In this document: positions 1 to 6,595 of the stretch, in pieces
How positions within the stretch are numbered: position 1 is the first letter of the stretch
How the letters are laid out: each line of letters starts with the position of its first letter
NCBI RefSeq assembly: GCF_023156285.1
Contig: NZ_JAKZAJ010000003.1
Coordinates: forward strand, 186,001-250,000
DNA length: 64,000 nt
Source: Marinobacter koreensis
GTDB lineage: Bacteria > Pseudomonadota > Gammaproteobacteria > Pseudomonadales > Oleiphilaceae
Direction of reading: 5' to 3'
Program-made: the position numbers and the translations under genes
Notes under the pieces: model-generated
Database searches by the model: none
What the model was told of the DNA's origin: nothing
Seen by the model: only the letters and a program-made list of their open reading frames with translations

Positions 1-339
1 GTGTATACCGCCGGAATGGGTGGCGCACTCTGCAACGGTGATGGCCGCAAGCAAGACGCACCGAAGGCCAACTACGGCAGCGGCGGCACCATGGACGGCA
101 AACAGTACCTGATTTCCCTTACCTTCAACGCCCCGGAAGAAGCCTTCAACGATCCCGAGGAATACCTGTTCCAGGGACGAGGTGTGGATGATCTGCTGTT
201 CCCCATGCACATGAACTTCCGGTTCTTTGGCATGACGGCGCTGGACACCTTCGCCTGCTATGACGTGATGAAAAACCCGCAGATTGAATCCGATTTCCAG
301 CGGTTCCAGGCGCACCTTGAAAACCAGATCCGGGACTAG
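1..339 (+). CDS. mdaB: MdaB-like NAD(P)H:quinone reductase, 3' part
   Basis: This is the C-terminal 112 residues of a flavodoxin-fold quinone reductase; the frame is open at the left edge, so the start lies outside the window. The residues [21 protein letters not shown] and [12 protein letters not shown], followed by a [18 protein letters not shown] stretch, match the second half of MdaB (modulator of drug activity B). Members of that family are FMN/FAD enzymes that reduce quinones by two electrons in the cytoplasm and limit oxidative stress. The end is intact, finishing about 30 bases before the next gene. The family call is from remembered sequence; the exact substrate is not visible. Confidence 0.8.
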   Translation: MYTAGMGGALCNGDGRKQDAPKANYGSGGTMDGKQYLISLTFNAPEEAFNDPEEYLFQGRGVDDLLFPMHMNFRFFGMTALDTFACYDVMKNPQIESDFQRFQAHLENQIRD

Positions 340-369
340 GGTGACAAGCGACGAGTGAGGAGGAACCAC

Positions 370-771
370 ATGACGACCGAGCAAAAAGTCCGTTGCGATT
401 GCGGAACGATAGAGATCACCACGACGGGCGATCCCAGGGTGCACGCCTATTGTCACTGTGAAGATTGCCGGGAGCTTCTTCAGGTTCCCTTCCACTCGGT
501 GCTGGCCTGGAACCCGGAGCAAGTGGCCGTGACTCGCGGGAAGGAACAGCTTCAGACCTTCCAGCATCCTACCAAAAGAATGACCCGAGTCTTCTGCAGG
601 GAATGCGGAGAGGTGCTGTACAACACCAACGCCAAAGGCTGGAAGCTAATTTCCCAGTTGCTGTACCGGAAGAATAACGGCAACGAACTACCGGCGTCAC
701 ACCAGTCTAGCGCCCATTTCTTTTACGATCGCAGGATCATCGACATTGATGACGCGCTTCCCAAGAAATAA
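370..771 (+). CDS. GFA-family (CENP-V type) zinc-binding protein
   Basis: A 133-residue protein of the GFA (glutathione-dependent formaldehyde-activating enzyme-like) fold. The zinc ligands are visible: C9 and C11 (CxC), C28, C30 and C33 (CxCxxC), and C76/C79 (CxxC), in the spacing typical of the family. The ATG at 370 is preferred over an upstream in-frame start because a GAGGAGG-type ribosome site lies just before it. Members bind two zinc ions; only a few have a proven role with glutathione adducts, so a formaldehyde function should not be assumed. It is probably transcribed with the quinone reductase upstream, about 30 bases away. Confidence 0.85.
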   Translation: MTTEQKVRCDCGTIEITTTGDPRVHAYCHCEDCRELLQVPFHSVLAWNPEQVAVTRGKEQLQTFQHPTKRMTRVFCRECGEVLYNTNAKGWKLISQLLYRKNNGNELPASHQSSAHFFYDRRIIDIDDALPKK

Positions 772-793
772 GGGATCGCTGTGACCCGATTCA

Positions 794-1363
794 TCAAAAC
801 CGATAGCTGAACTCGACCATGTGAAAATCGGCTCCGATGGTATCGGAGCCATTCACCCCTGCATCGGAATAATGAAGGAACCGGTAGCCCAGCCCCAGTT
901 TCTGATACACCGGAACCGTGACGCCTGCCGTGAGCGCGAACTGGAATGGCCCGCCATAATCCTGTGTGCCGAACCGCCACCGGCTGAACAGGGCGCCGCC
1001 GACGCCGAGATCCAGGACAAAACGGCCGTCTTCACTGCCCAGCGTTAATTCGGGGATGAGGGACACCACAAGCGCATTTTTCTCGGCGCCCCGCAACAGC
1101 CCGGCGCTTGCCATCAAGCGACTGCCGGCTCCCCAGCCCGACGTGGCATAGTGGCTCCAGGGCAGCCGGACGTTTGCCGACACATCGTATTCCCGGAAAT
1201 CCTCCGGCGCCTGCTCGCCCAGCAGGGTCCGTTCTGATACCCGGGCGCGGAGGCTCAGCCTCTGTAGTTCGAGTTCTTCGGAGTAGGTTGGGGCGGGCGC
1301 GATAAGGCCACCGATCACGATCGGTAACAGCCCGAATCGAAACAAGCGTAAAGACAAAACCAT
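794..1363 (-). CDS. PagL-like acyloxyacyl hydrolase family outer-membrane protein
   Basis: A 189-residue protein with a signal peptide (MVLSLRLFRFGLLPIVIGG then a hydrophobic stretch) and a beta-rich body ending in the aromatic FSYRF typical of outer-membrane barrels. The C-terminal segment GLGYRFLHYSDAGVNG resembles the PagL lipid A 3-O-deacylase signature, in which a histidine and a serine two residues later form part of the catalytic triad. The third residue, a glutamate 14 residues after the histidine in PagL, is not at that spacing here (alanine). An in-frame start 54 bases further upstream exists, but the inner ATG gives the better signal peptide. Family membership is likely; lipid A deacylation is an inference. 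Confidence 0.6.
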   Translation of the reverse strand: MVLSLRLFRFGLLPIVIGGLIAPAPTYSEELELQRLSLRARVSERTLLGEQAPEDFREYDVSANVRLPWSHYATSGWGAGSRLMASAGLLRGAEKNALVVSLIPELTLGSEDGRFVLDLGVGGALFSRWRFGTQDYGGPFQFALTAGVTVPVYQKLGLGYRFLHYSDAGVNGSDTIGADFHMVEFSYRF

Positions 1364-1499
1364 GGCTCGCGGCCTATGTCCATTGAAGGAAAGGATGTTC
1401 AGCGCTGCCAGTGGCACTGCATCCTTTGCCAGAATTATAGGCCAGGAATGGTGGCGGTCATGGAATAGGCCCTAATCCGTTTCAGGCGCTTTCGATTTA

Positions 1500-1889
1500 C
1501 TATCGCAGGACTTCAATCCGGACGTTGATCACGCCCAGGGAGGTACTGGCAATACTGCTGAAGGCCGATTTCGAGAGGTCGATGATGCGCCCGCTGACGA
1601 AGGGGCCACGGTCATTGATGTTTACGACGACACTCTTGCCGTTCGCGGTGTTGGTGACTTTCACCTTCGAACCGAACGGCAACTTTCGATGGGCCGCGGT
1701 GTGAAGCTCGCGCTTGTAGAGGGCGCCACTGGCGGTTTTGCGGTTCTGGAATTTATCGGCGTAGTAGGAGGCTTGCCCGGTTTGCGTATAACCGGCCCAG
1801 CTGCCGCCGGCGCCTGGTTGAACGGTGGAGCAGGCTGTCAGCAAGGTGAAGAGGGCAATGGCAGAAAGTGTCTTTGGGATGGCTAACAT
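1500..1889 (-). CDS. RlpA-like septal-ring lipoprotein (double-psi beta-barrel)
   Basis: A 129-residue lipoprotein. The lipobox LLTAC lies about 20 residues in, predicting lipid attachment and export. The rest is a compact RlpA/DPBB domain containing GQASYYADKF, RELHTAAHRKLPFGSKVKV, VNINDRGPF and IIDLSKSAF, all hallmarks of rare lipoprotein A. RlpA proteins bind glycan strands lacking stem peptides, and some are lytic transglycosylases; the aspartate of the NDRGPF motif is present. It is much shorter than full RlpA and has no SPOR domain, so septal targeting through denuded glycan is not expected. The ATG at 1889 was chosen because it begins a clean signal peptide. Confidence 0.85.
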   Translation of the reverse strand: MLAIPKTLSAIALFTLLTACSTVQPGAGGSWAGYTQTGQASYYADKFQNRKTASGALYKRELHTAAHRKLPFGSKVKVTNTANGKSVVVNINDRGPFVSGRIIDLSKSAFSSIASTSLGVINVRIEVLR

Positions 1890-1909
1890 GATCGGCGTCT
1901 TTTGTCGGA

Positions 1910-2176
1910 TTATCTCAGTTGGCTGTCTTTGCTGCCACGGCGATTGATGCCGCCGGACCCTTTCTCCTGCTTTTCGAGCGCCGACTGGCAGGCGATGCAA
2001 AGCCGAACGCCGGGAATGGCCTTGCGCCGGGCTTCCGGAATCGGGGCCCCACACTCATCGCATTCCGTGGCACTTTCGCCCTCGGTTAACTGGCTGCGGG
2101 CGCGTTGAATTTCGTCTTCCACGCTTGCGTCGATCTGTTCCTGAACCGCACCATCACGTGACCATCCACCTGCCAT
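1910..2176 (-). CDS. DksA/TraR C4-type zinc-finger protein, YbiI-like
   Basis: An 88-residue protein with a CxxC-x17-CxxC zinc finger (C39, C42, C60, C63) in the context ECDECGAPIPEARRKAIPG and RLCIACQ, the signature of the DksA/TraR family. The length equals the small YbiI-type members and is far shorter than DksA, and the coiled-coil with the acidic tip of DksA is absent. Such short homologues may touch the RNA polymerase secondary channel, but their role is not settled. The start at 2176 (MAGGWSRDG) gives the usual N-terminus. The C-terminal tail is short, polar and probably disordered. Confidence 0.85.
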   Translation of the reverse strand: MAGGWSRDGAVQEQIDASVEDEIQRARSQLTEGESATECDECGAPIPEARRKAIPGVRLCIACQSALEKQEKGSGGINRRGSKDSQLR

Positions 2177-2270
2177 GGGCCCCTCCGGAGTCTGGATGAC
2201 TGAAACCACCAAACGTTATCATTCGAGTGCAGGCGCTCCAAGATAGCCGATAACTCAGCGAGGAAACACC

Positions 2271-2594
2271 ATGCCCTATACCAGCCAATATACACCCGAA
2301 ACGCTCAGCCGTGACGAGCTGGACCAGACCTCGGGCCCGATGGTGATCGAATTCGGTACCAACTGGTGCGGGTTCTGTAAGGGTGCTCAGGCGGACATCA
2401 AGGCGGCCATGGACAATCACCCGGATGTTCCGCACGTGAAGGTGGAGGATGGCAAAGGCCGCCGATTGGGGCGGACCTTTGGCGTTAAGCTCTGGCCATC
2501 GCTGATTTTCCTGAAGGATGGTGAAGAAATCGCGCGGGTCGTGCGCCCGGATAACAGCGGGGACATCGAGGGCGCTCTGACAAAAATCCTGTGA
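2271..2594 (+). CDS. Thioredoxin-family protein with WCGFC active site
   Basis: A 107-residue cytoplasmic single-domain thioredoxin-fold protein. The redox site is W32-C33-G-F-C36, and the cis-proline is at P76 in VKLWPSLIF. The usual thioredoxin motif is WCGPC; replacing proline with phenylalanine normally changes redox potential and partner choice, so this is probably a specialised reductase rather than the housekeeping thioredoxin. A ribosome site (GAGGAAA) sits before the ATG. The gene is transcribed away from the zinc-finger gene, and its 3' end faces rsgA. Confidence 0.85.
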   Translation: MPYTSQYTPETLSRDELDQTSGPMVIEFGTNWCGFCKGAQADIKAAMDNHPDVPHVKVEDGKGRRLGRTFGVKLWPSLIFLKDGEEIARVVRPDNSGDIEGALTKIL

Positions 2595-2649
2595 GGATGT
2601 GAGGGTAGTGACAGAGCCTACACGTACTGATTGGCTTTGCCAGGATCGC

Positions 2650-3705
2650 TCAGGTGTCGCCTTTTGACTGCTTCAGGGCTTTTACTTTTTTGACCATTTT
2701 CGCAAAGTCCCGCCCCTGGGCCCGCTTCTCAGCCAGGGTTGCGGTTGCCAGGGCATTTTCACGTAGCAGTTTTTTATAATTGGACAGTCGGCGACGATCA
2801 AGCTCGCCTTCTTCTATCGCTTTGAGCACCGCGCAACCCGGCTCCGTTTCGTGGTTGCAGTCAGCAAACCTGCACTGTGCCGCCAGTGCTTCAATGTCAT
2901 CGAAAACGGCATCAATCGAGCCATCGATGTCTGCCACTCTTAGCTCTCGCATACCCGGGACGTCAACAATAAGGCCACCGGACGGCAGGATGCGCAATTC
3001 ACGGTGCGTCGTCGTATGGCGGCCTTTCTTGTCATCTTCGCGAATGCCTCCCGTAGATGCCAGGACGCGGCCAGCCAGTGTATTCAGAATGGTCGATTTT
3101 CCCACACCGGAGGAACCAACGAGGGCAACGGTGGAGGTGTTATCAATCCAGGAAGAAAGCCCTTTGATGGAGGCGGGGTCAAGCGCATTTATGGCCTCAA
3201 CCGGAACGCCGGATTGGGTCTTTCGGGCACGACGGACATAAGTATCGGCATCTTCAACGAGATCCGCCTTGGTGAGCACGATGACGGGCATTGCCCCGGC
3301 CTCTGTGCACAGAGCAAGGTACCGCTCCAGACGTGATTCTTTGAACTCTTCATTGCAGGAGGTGACGATGAAAAGGGTATCGATATTCGCCGCTATGGGC
3401 TGAAGCTCGTTGCTCGCGCCCGCACCCAGGCGCTTGAACAGACTTTTCCGCTCCAGGACGTTTTCGATTCTCGAGAGCGACTCATCCAGTACGACCCAGT
3501 CACCGACCGTCGGTCGATCAATGGGGGCCTTCCGGAGTAGGGCAGGCGTGAGTTCTACCATCTGCTCGCCCGAATCACAGGCAACCGTGATTTTCGACCT
3601 CTGTACTGACATTACCCGCCCGACACGCTCCTGCAACAAGGTGGCGTCTGCTAGTTGCTGAGTGAAGAAGGGAACAAGTCCCAATTTTTCGAGTAAGCCG
3701 TTCAC
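2650..3705 (-). CDS. rsgA: RsgA, small-ribosomal-subunit biogenesis GTPase
   Basis: A 351-residue circularly permuted GTPase. An N-terminal OB-fold (about 20-85) precedes the G-domain, whose G4 motif TKAD (145-148) comes before the P-loop GSSGVGKST (about 198-205), and G3 is DVPG near 248. The C-terminal zinc site is C278, C283, H285 and C291. RsgA binds the 30S subunit late in assembly and releases RbfA on GTP hydrolysis. The apparent start is a GTG at 3705 with no obvious ribosome site. It lies only about 30 bases from the cassette array, so the native 5' context may have been displaced. Some gammaproteobacteria carry two RsgA-like proteins, and this could be the second. Confidence 0.88.
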   Translation of the reverse strand: MNGLLEKLGLVPFFTQQLADATLLQERVGRVMSVQRSKITVACDSGEQMVELTPALLRKAPIDRPTVGDWVVLDESLSRIENVLERKSLFKRLGAGASNELQPIAANIDTLFIVTSCNEEFKESRLERYLALCTEAGAMPVIVLTKADLVEDADTYVRRARKTQSGVPVEAINALDPASIKGLSSWIDNTSTVALVGSSGVGKSTILNTLAGRVLASTGGIREDDKKGRHTTTHRELRILPSGGLIVDVPGMRELRVADIDGSIDAVFDDIEALAAQCRFADCNHETEPGCAVLKAIEEGELDRRRLSNYKKLLRENALATATLAEKRAQGRDFAKMVKKVKALKQSKGDT

Positions 3706-3720
3706 ACTAAAAGCCCATGA

Positions 3721-3740
3721 TAGTAACGCCCTGGTTATGT
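3721..3740 (-). other. Collapsed attC-like core palindrome at the 3' end of the array
   Basis: On the minus strand this reads ACATAAC, six bases, then GTTACTA. These are the outer left and right core boxes of an attC site without the inner boxes and loop. The stop codon of the last cassette gene (TAA) lies inside the left box. It may be the remnant of a deleted attC, or chance. Confidence 0.4.
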
Positions 3741-4235
3741 GGACTTCCGTTCTATAATCTGGAGGTTGAACGCCTCCGACTCTTCGGGCGGCTCAAAGTA
3801 AGCTGTCACCATCCTAAAGACCTCCTCCGTGTCGAACTGTGCGCGTTCGGGTTGCTCTCTCTGCCGCTGTTTCAGTTGCTCTAAACAAAGGTCATCGTCT
3901 ACCGACAAATAGTACAGCTCATGAGGAATATTGTGTTGGGAGTATATATCTTTGAACCAGGCTCTTTGCTTCCGGGTGTTGCCAGGAAAGTCCATAACCA
4001 CGGAGGTACCAGCCAAGAGCACTTGCTCAACGTGTGATCTCAGCACTGGCTTAAGACGAGACGAGTAACTCATGTAATCGTTGAAATTTTTGATCTCGCC
4101 GGGAAACAGAGCCGCCAGCCATTCATCCTCTGAAATAAGCACGGCTCCCTTCTCTCGAGCTATTTGGCCAGACAAAGTGCTTTTGCCAGCTCCCATTTTC
4201 CCATAGAAGAAAATCAACGTTCCGTACGAGCTCAT
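3735..4235 (-). CDS. P-loop kinase-like protein (AAA_33 type), cassette-borne
   Basis: A 166-residue nucleotide-binding protein. The Walker A motif GKMGAGKST is at residues 12-20. A later VVMDFPGNTRKQRAWF segment resembles the lid and substrate region of small kinases of the AAA_33/zeta-toxin/chloramphenicol phosphotransferase superfamily, and an arginine-rich KQRQREQPERAQF segment probably supplies lid arginines. The substrate cannot be told: such genes phosphorylate small molecules, nucleotides or RNA ends. It is the last cassette of the array, starts 14 bases after an attC core and has an AAGGA ribosome site. Its TAA stop overlaps a short attC-like palindrome. Confidence 0.7.
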   Translation of the reverse strand: MSSYGTLIFFYGKMGAGKSTLSGQIAREKGAVLISEDEWLAALFPGEIKNFNDYMSYSSRLKPVLRSHVEQVLLAGTSVVMDFPGNTRKQRAWFKDIYSQHNIPHELYYLSVDDDLCLEQLKQRQREQPERAQFDTEEVFRMVTAYFEPPEESEAFNLQIIERKST

Positions 4236-4249
4236 TGCTTAATCCTTAC

Positions 4250-4321
4250 GCATAACGCTGTGCTCTGCGGAAATTTAGGAGCGCCAGTGAGTAAATTTTC
4301 CGTAGCAGCACCTTGTTATAC
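4250..4321 (-). other. attC recombination site (integron cassette)
   Basis: On the minus strand the site runs from core GTATAAC to core GTTATGC over 72 bases. The inner arms GGTGCTGCTACGGAAAA and TTTCCGCAGAGCACA pair with small mismatches and extra-helical bases, leaving a loop of about 25 bases. This is the folded single-strand architecture used by IntI integrases. It begins 6 bases after the stop codon of the 461-residue gene and ends 14 bases before the next gene. Confidence 0.8.
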
Positions 4322-4326
4322 GCAGG

Positions 4327-5712
4327 TCAGAGTCCGATTTGGTTTTCAATATATGACTGAAGAACGCCCGCAGTCACATCACCAATCTTACTTCCAACCG
4401 AAAACAAGAATCCTTTTAGTCGGTGCTTCGCAGTTATTCGCTCTTCAGTCTTGGCACTTTTATCAGACAATTCATGCACAGAAGATGCAAGAATCGCTTT
4501 TTCTTTACCTGCATATCGGTCGATTATTTCTAACAACTGCTTTGCATCAGCCCCTAGATGCTGGTCACCTACTATGTTTTGGGCAATCACACCATTTACC
4601 GTATCAATGATTTGCGGATTTATATTTACCGTTAAATTGTTGTTTGGTATGGGTTGAATTTTTCTATCTATGGCTAGCGCAGACGAAACGCCACCGACCG
4701 GTGGAACGCTTGCCTCTATTACCTTTCCAATTACTTCCCAATCATGATCAGTTCTCACATGCTCTGAAAGCTCACTTTCTAAGCCGTGCCTAATGGCAAG
4801 AATTTTTCTTTCCCTTTCTTGCTTTATATCTATATGTAACCTTCTGGCTTCCTTACTGTATTTTTCTACAAGATTGAATATCTCACTCTTATTTAAATGT
4901 GTTGATTCTAATAGTGCTTGAGCAGATTCTGGGTTCGAAACACAAGATTCCATAAAGCTGGAAAATTCATCAAATTTTTGTGGCAGTAGATTTGGATCTA
5001 CTCCGTCTCCGCCAAAAAATTCGTAAACAACTCCTTGGTTAGTTGTATATTGATCCTGCCTAACACTCAAACCAGAAACTTTATGTAGATAATCCCTGAA
5101 TAGCTTCAATAATTTTTCTGCTTCACTTGCCCACATTCTCTCTGAAGGAACGTAGATGCGAAATATCAAATCACTTTCATTTTTTTCTATGAAAGACGAG
5201 GCAATAAGACTAAGTTCTACATTTTTATTATAGGGAGTTATCGTAATTCCATGATCCGCGAACAGATCAATTACTTCGTCAACAATTTCCCTTTTTGGCG
5301 GTTCGAATATATTGTCGTATTCTGACCGCAAATACTGATACTCTTCATCCAAATCTGGATCATAGTCATTTAACTTTGCCAGATAGTCAACGTGGTCATT
5401 GGCTTTCTCACCCGTCAGGAGGGATTCATGAGCCAATATCAAATTAGGTTTGGAGGAAATAAGTCTGAGGATTTTTTCTCTCAGCCCTTTGTATTCCTCT
5501 AAACAAAGTAGGCCAATGGTAGTATTTGTTAATTTAACGACCACAGAGGTAACGTCATAGTCATTAAAAATGTCTATGATCTTAAGCCAGTTTTCAGGCT
5601 TTGATTCAAGCATTTTCCGTCTATAAAGGGTTCCAACAGCTTTTAACTTTTCGGTAACACCCTCACGATCGGCATTTCCGAGAAAAAGGACTATCTTTTG
5701 CTTTTCTGGCAT
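4327..5712 (-). CDS. Large uncharacterised cassette protein (461 aa)
   Basis: I do not recognise a named family. The protein is soluble, with no signal peptide or membrane helix. It seems to have an N-terminal alpha/beta region (KIVLFLGNADREGV near residue 6), a middle alpha/beta domain (about 140-235, with LIFRIYVPSERMWASEAEKLL), a helical linker with charged heptads (about 270-330), a beta-turn segment rich in asparagine (NNLTVNINPQIIDTVNGV), and a C-terminal helical module ending in SKIGDVTAGVLQSYIENQIGL. That multi-domain layout with a short C-terminal helical adaptor resembles sensor-effector proteins of conflict systems, but this is inference only. It is unusually long for an integron cassette and much more AT-rich than its chromosomal neighbours. 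The ATG at 5712 follows a GGAAG ribosome site. Confidence 0.75.
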   Translation of the reverse strand: MPEKQKIVLFLGNADREGVTEKLKAVGTLYRRKMLESKPENWLKIIDIFNDYDVTSVVVKLTNTTIGLLCLEEYKGLREKILRLISSKPNLILAHESLLTGEKANDHVDYLAKLNDYDPDLDEEYQYLRSEYDNIFEPPKREIVDEVIDLFADHGITITPYNKNVELSLIASSFIEKNESDLIFRIYVPSERMWASEAEKLLKLFRDYLHKVSGLSVRQDQYTTNQGVVYEFFGGDGVDPNLLPQKFDEFSSFMESCVSNPESAQALLESTHLNKSEIFNLVEKYSKEARRLHIDIKQERERKILAIRHGLESELSEHVRTDHDWEVIGKVIEASVPPVGGVSSALAIDRKIQPIPNNNLTVNINPQIIDTVNGVIAQNIVGDQHLGADAKQLLEIIDRYAGKEKAILASSVHELSDKSAKTEERITAKHRLKGFLFSVGSKIGDVTAGVLQSYIENQIGL

Positions 5713-5745
5713 ATGTCTTCCATAGTATTTTCGTCCGACTAAAGC

Positions 5746-5820
5746 TTATAACGCTGGCGTAACGGGCCGGTTTGTGGAGCGCAGCGGAACAAACCGATCC
5801 CGTTGACGCACTTGTTAGAT
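5746..5820 (-). other. attC recombination site (integron cassette)
   Basis: On the minus strand the left core ATCTAAC fits the RYYYAAC consensus and the right core is GTTATAA. The inner arms GCGTCAACGGG and CCCGTTACGC pair with a single extra-helical base. The central part, CGGTTTGT and ACAAACCG, forms a further stem around a GC-rich loop. The site starts 4 bases after the stop codon of the 162-residue gene and is the clearest attC in the window. Confidence 0.88.
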
Positions 5821-5824
5821 GATG

Positions 5825-6313
5825 TCAGCTCAATGCCCATTTACCTGAAAACCGTTCCTGGTAAACTGACTCATATTCGAACTTGATGGTTATGCCGTTC
5901 AGAGAATCAAACAAGATATCCATCAATCCATTTTGGTCGCTGTGCCTACTGGTAGATATGAGCCAAAAGGACTCATTCGGAACAAGGGAAAAACCGGGCG
6001 AAGTTGCCGTAAACTTAAAATCTCGGTTTGCCAGAGCGGGCAACATATTCTTAAAACTTCCGTCGTTCAAACTTGCCCTTTCGCTACCTCTCTGAAAACT
6101 AATATTTTTTATAATCAATGGCCCTACGCCATTATTCCTCAGCCTGATACCGATGGTCTCATGATCAAGAGATAGAAACGTATCAATCGCCAAAATCGGC
6201 TTAACAGACAGTCTATTATGCTTCCGCGCAATGATTCCTTGCCAAATCGCCACACCCAACGCAAGTAAGGCAATGAATGCAGACGCGAGAGATATCGCAG
6301 TTTCTGGTTTCAT
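5825..6313 (-). CDS. Membrane-anchored cassette protein of unknown function
   Basis: A 162-residue protein with one N-terminal transmembrane helix (about residues 7-26, ISLASAFIALLALGVAIWQG) followed by a basic stretch (ARKHNR) and a beta-rich domain predicted on the cytoplasmic side. The N-terminus resembles small hypothetical proteins I associate with environmental integron cassettes, but no function is known to me. It is the first cassette gene. The ATG lies 8 bases after a GTTAGAT core and is preceded by a GAGGTG ribosome site, and a full attC follows 4 bases after the stop. Confidence 0.75.
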   Translation of the reverse strand: MKPETAISLASAFIALLALGVAIWQGIIARKHNRLSVKPILAIDTFLSLDHETIGIRLRNNGVGPLIIKNISFQRGSERASLNDGSFKNMLPALANRDFKFTATSPGFSLVPNESFWLISTSRHSDQNGLMDILFDSLNGITIKFEYESVYQERFSGKWALS

Positions 6314-6321
6314 GTCACCTC

Positions 6322-6339
6322 ATCTAACAGTGGTTAGAT
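6322..6339. other. Perfect core palindrome (ATCTAAC-N4-GTTAGAT) at the 5' edge of the array
   Basis: A perfect inverted repeat of two 7-base attC cores separated by four bases. The left core is identical to that of the attC at 5746-5820. It looks like an attC that has lost its inner arms and loop, and it sits exactly where the attC of a preceding cassette would be expected. Confidence 0.55.
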
Positions 6340-6363
6340 AGACGTCTTCATGATTGCAAAAAC

Positions 6364-6498
6364 GCGACCGCTTCATTATCACGCGTCACGATTACGTCAA
6401 ACCTAAGCAACCTAAACATAAACCTAGCCTGAAAACAGTGAATTACCAGCCAGCGGTGGAAAGAATTCGTAATATCACCGCGCAATAACGAAGCGGTC
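6364..6498. repeat. Imperfect long inverted repeat between array and nrdJb
   Basis: The arms are 6364-6396 and 6468-6498. The left arm begins GCGACCGCTTCATTATCACG and the right arm ends CGCAATAACGAAGCGGTC; they pair over about 31 bases with several mismatches around a loop of about 70 bases. A 62-codon open frame on the minus strand (6348-6536) spans the structure and has no convincing start site or familiar product, so I do not call it a gene. The role is unknown; it could be a cassette remnant or a structured RNA. Confidence 0.5.
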
Positions 6499-6542
6499 AA
6501 ACGAATACGAACTCGACGGGTTTTCCGCTGGCCCACAAAACA

Positions 6543-6574
6543 AAAAGGCCCGAAGCGTTAACTCCGGGCCTTTT
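6543..6574 (-). terminator. Rho-independent terminator after nrdJb
   Basis: The stem AAAAGGCCCG pairs with CGGGCCTTTT around a loop of about 11 bases, giving a U-run in either direction. It lies 22 bases beyond the nrdJb stop and separates the nrd operon from the cassette array. Confidence 0.85.
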
Positions 6575-6595
6575 GTCACTCATGGCTCAATCACC

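Larger units (their letters stand above)
3721..6339 (-). mobile_element. Integron gene-cassette cluster without integrase (CALIN), three cassettes
   Basis: Three AT-rich genes in the same orientation are each followed on the minus strand by an attC-type site: complete sites at 5746-5820 and 4250-4321, and short collapsed core palindromes at 6322-6339 and 3721-3740. Each gene starts 8 to 33 bases after an attC right core, as in integron cassettes. No integrase gene is present in the window. The block separates rsgA from nrdJ and is clearly lower in GC than both. The order, orientation and secondary structure are seen directly; mobilisation by an integrase elsewhere is inference. Confidence 0.8.

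Noticed and set aside
6348..6536. 62-codon minus-strand open frame between the array and nrdJb
   Set aside because: It lies across a long inverted repeat, has no good ribosome site and resembles no known protein. A non-coding structured segment is more likely.
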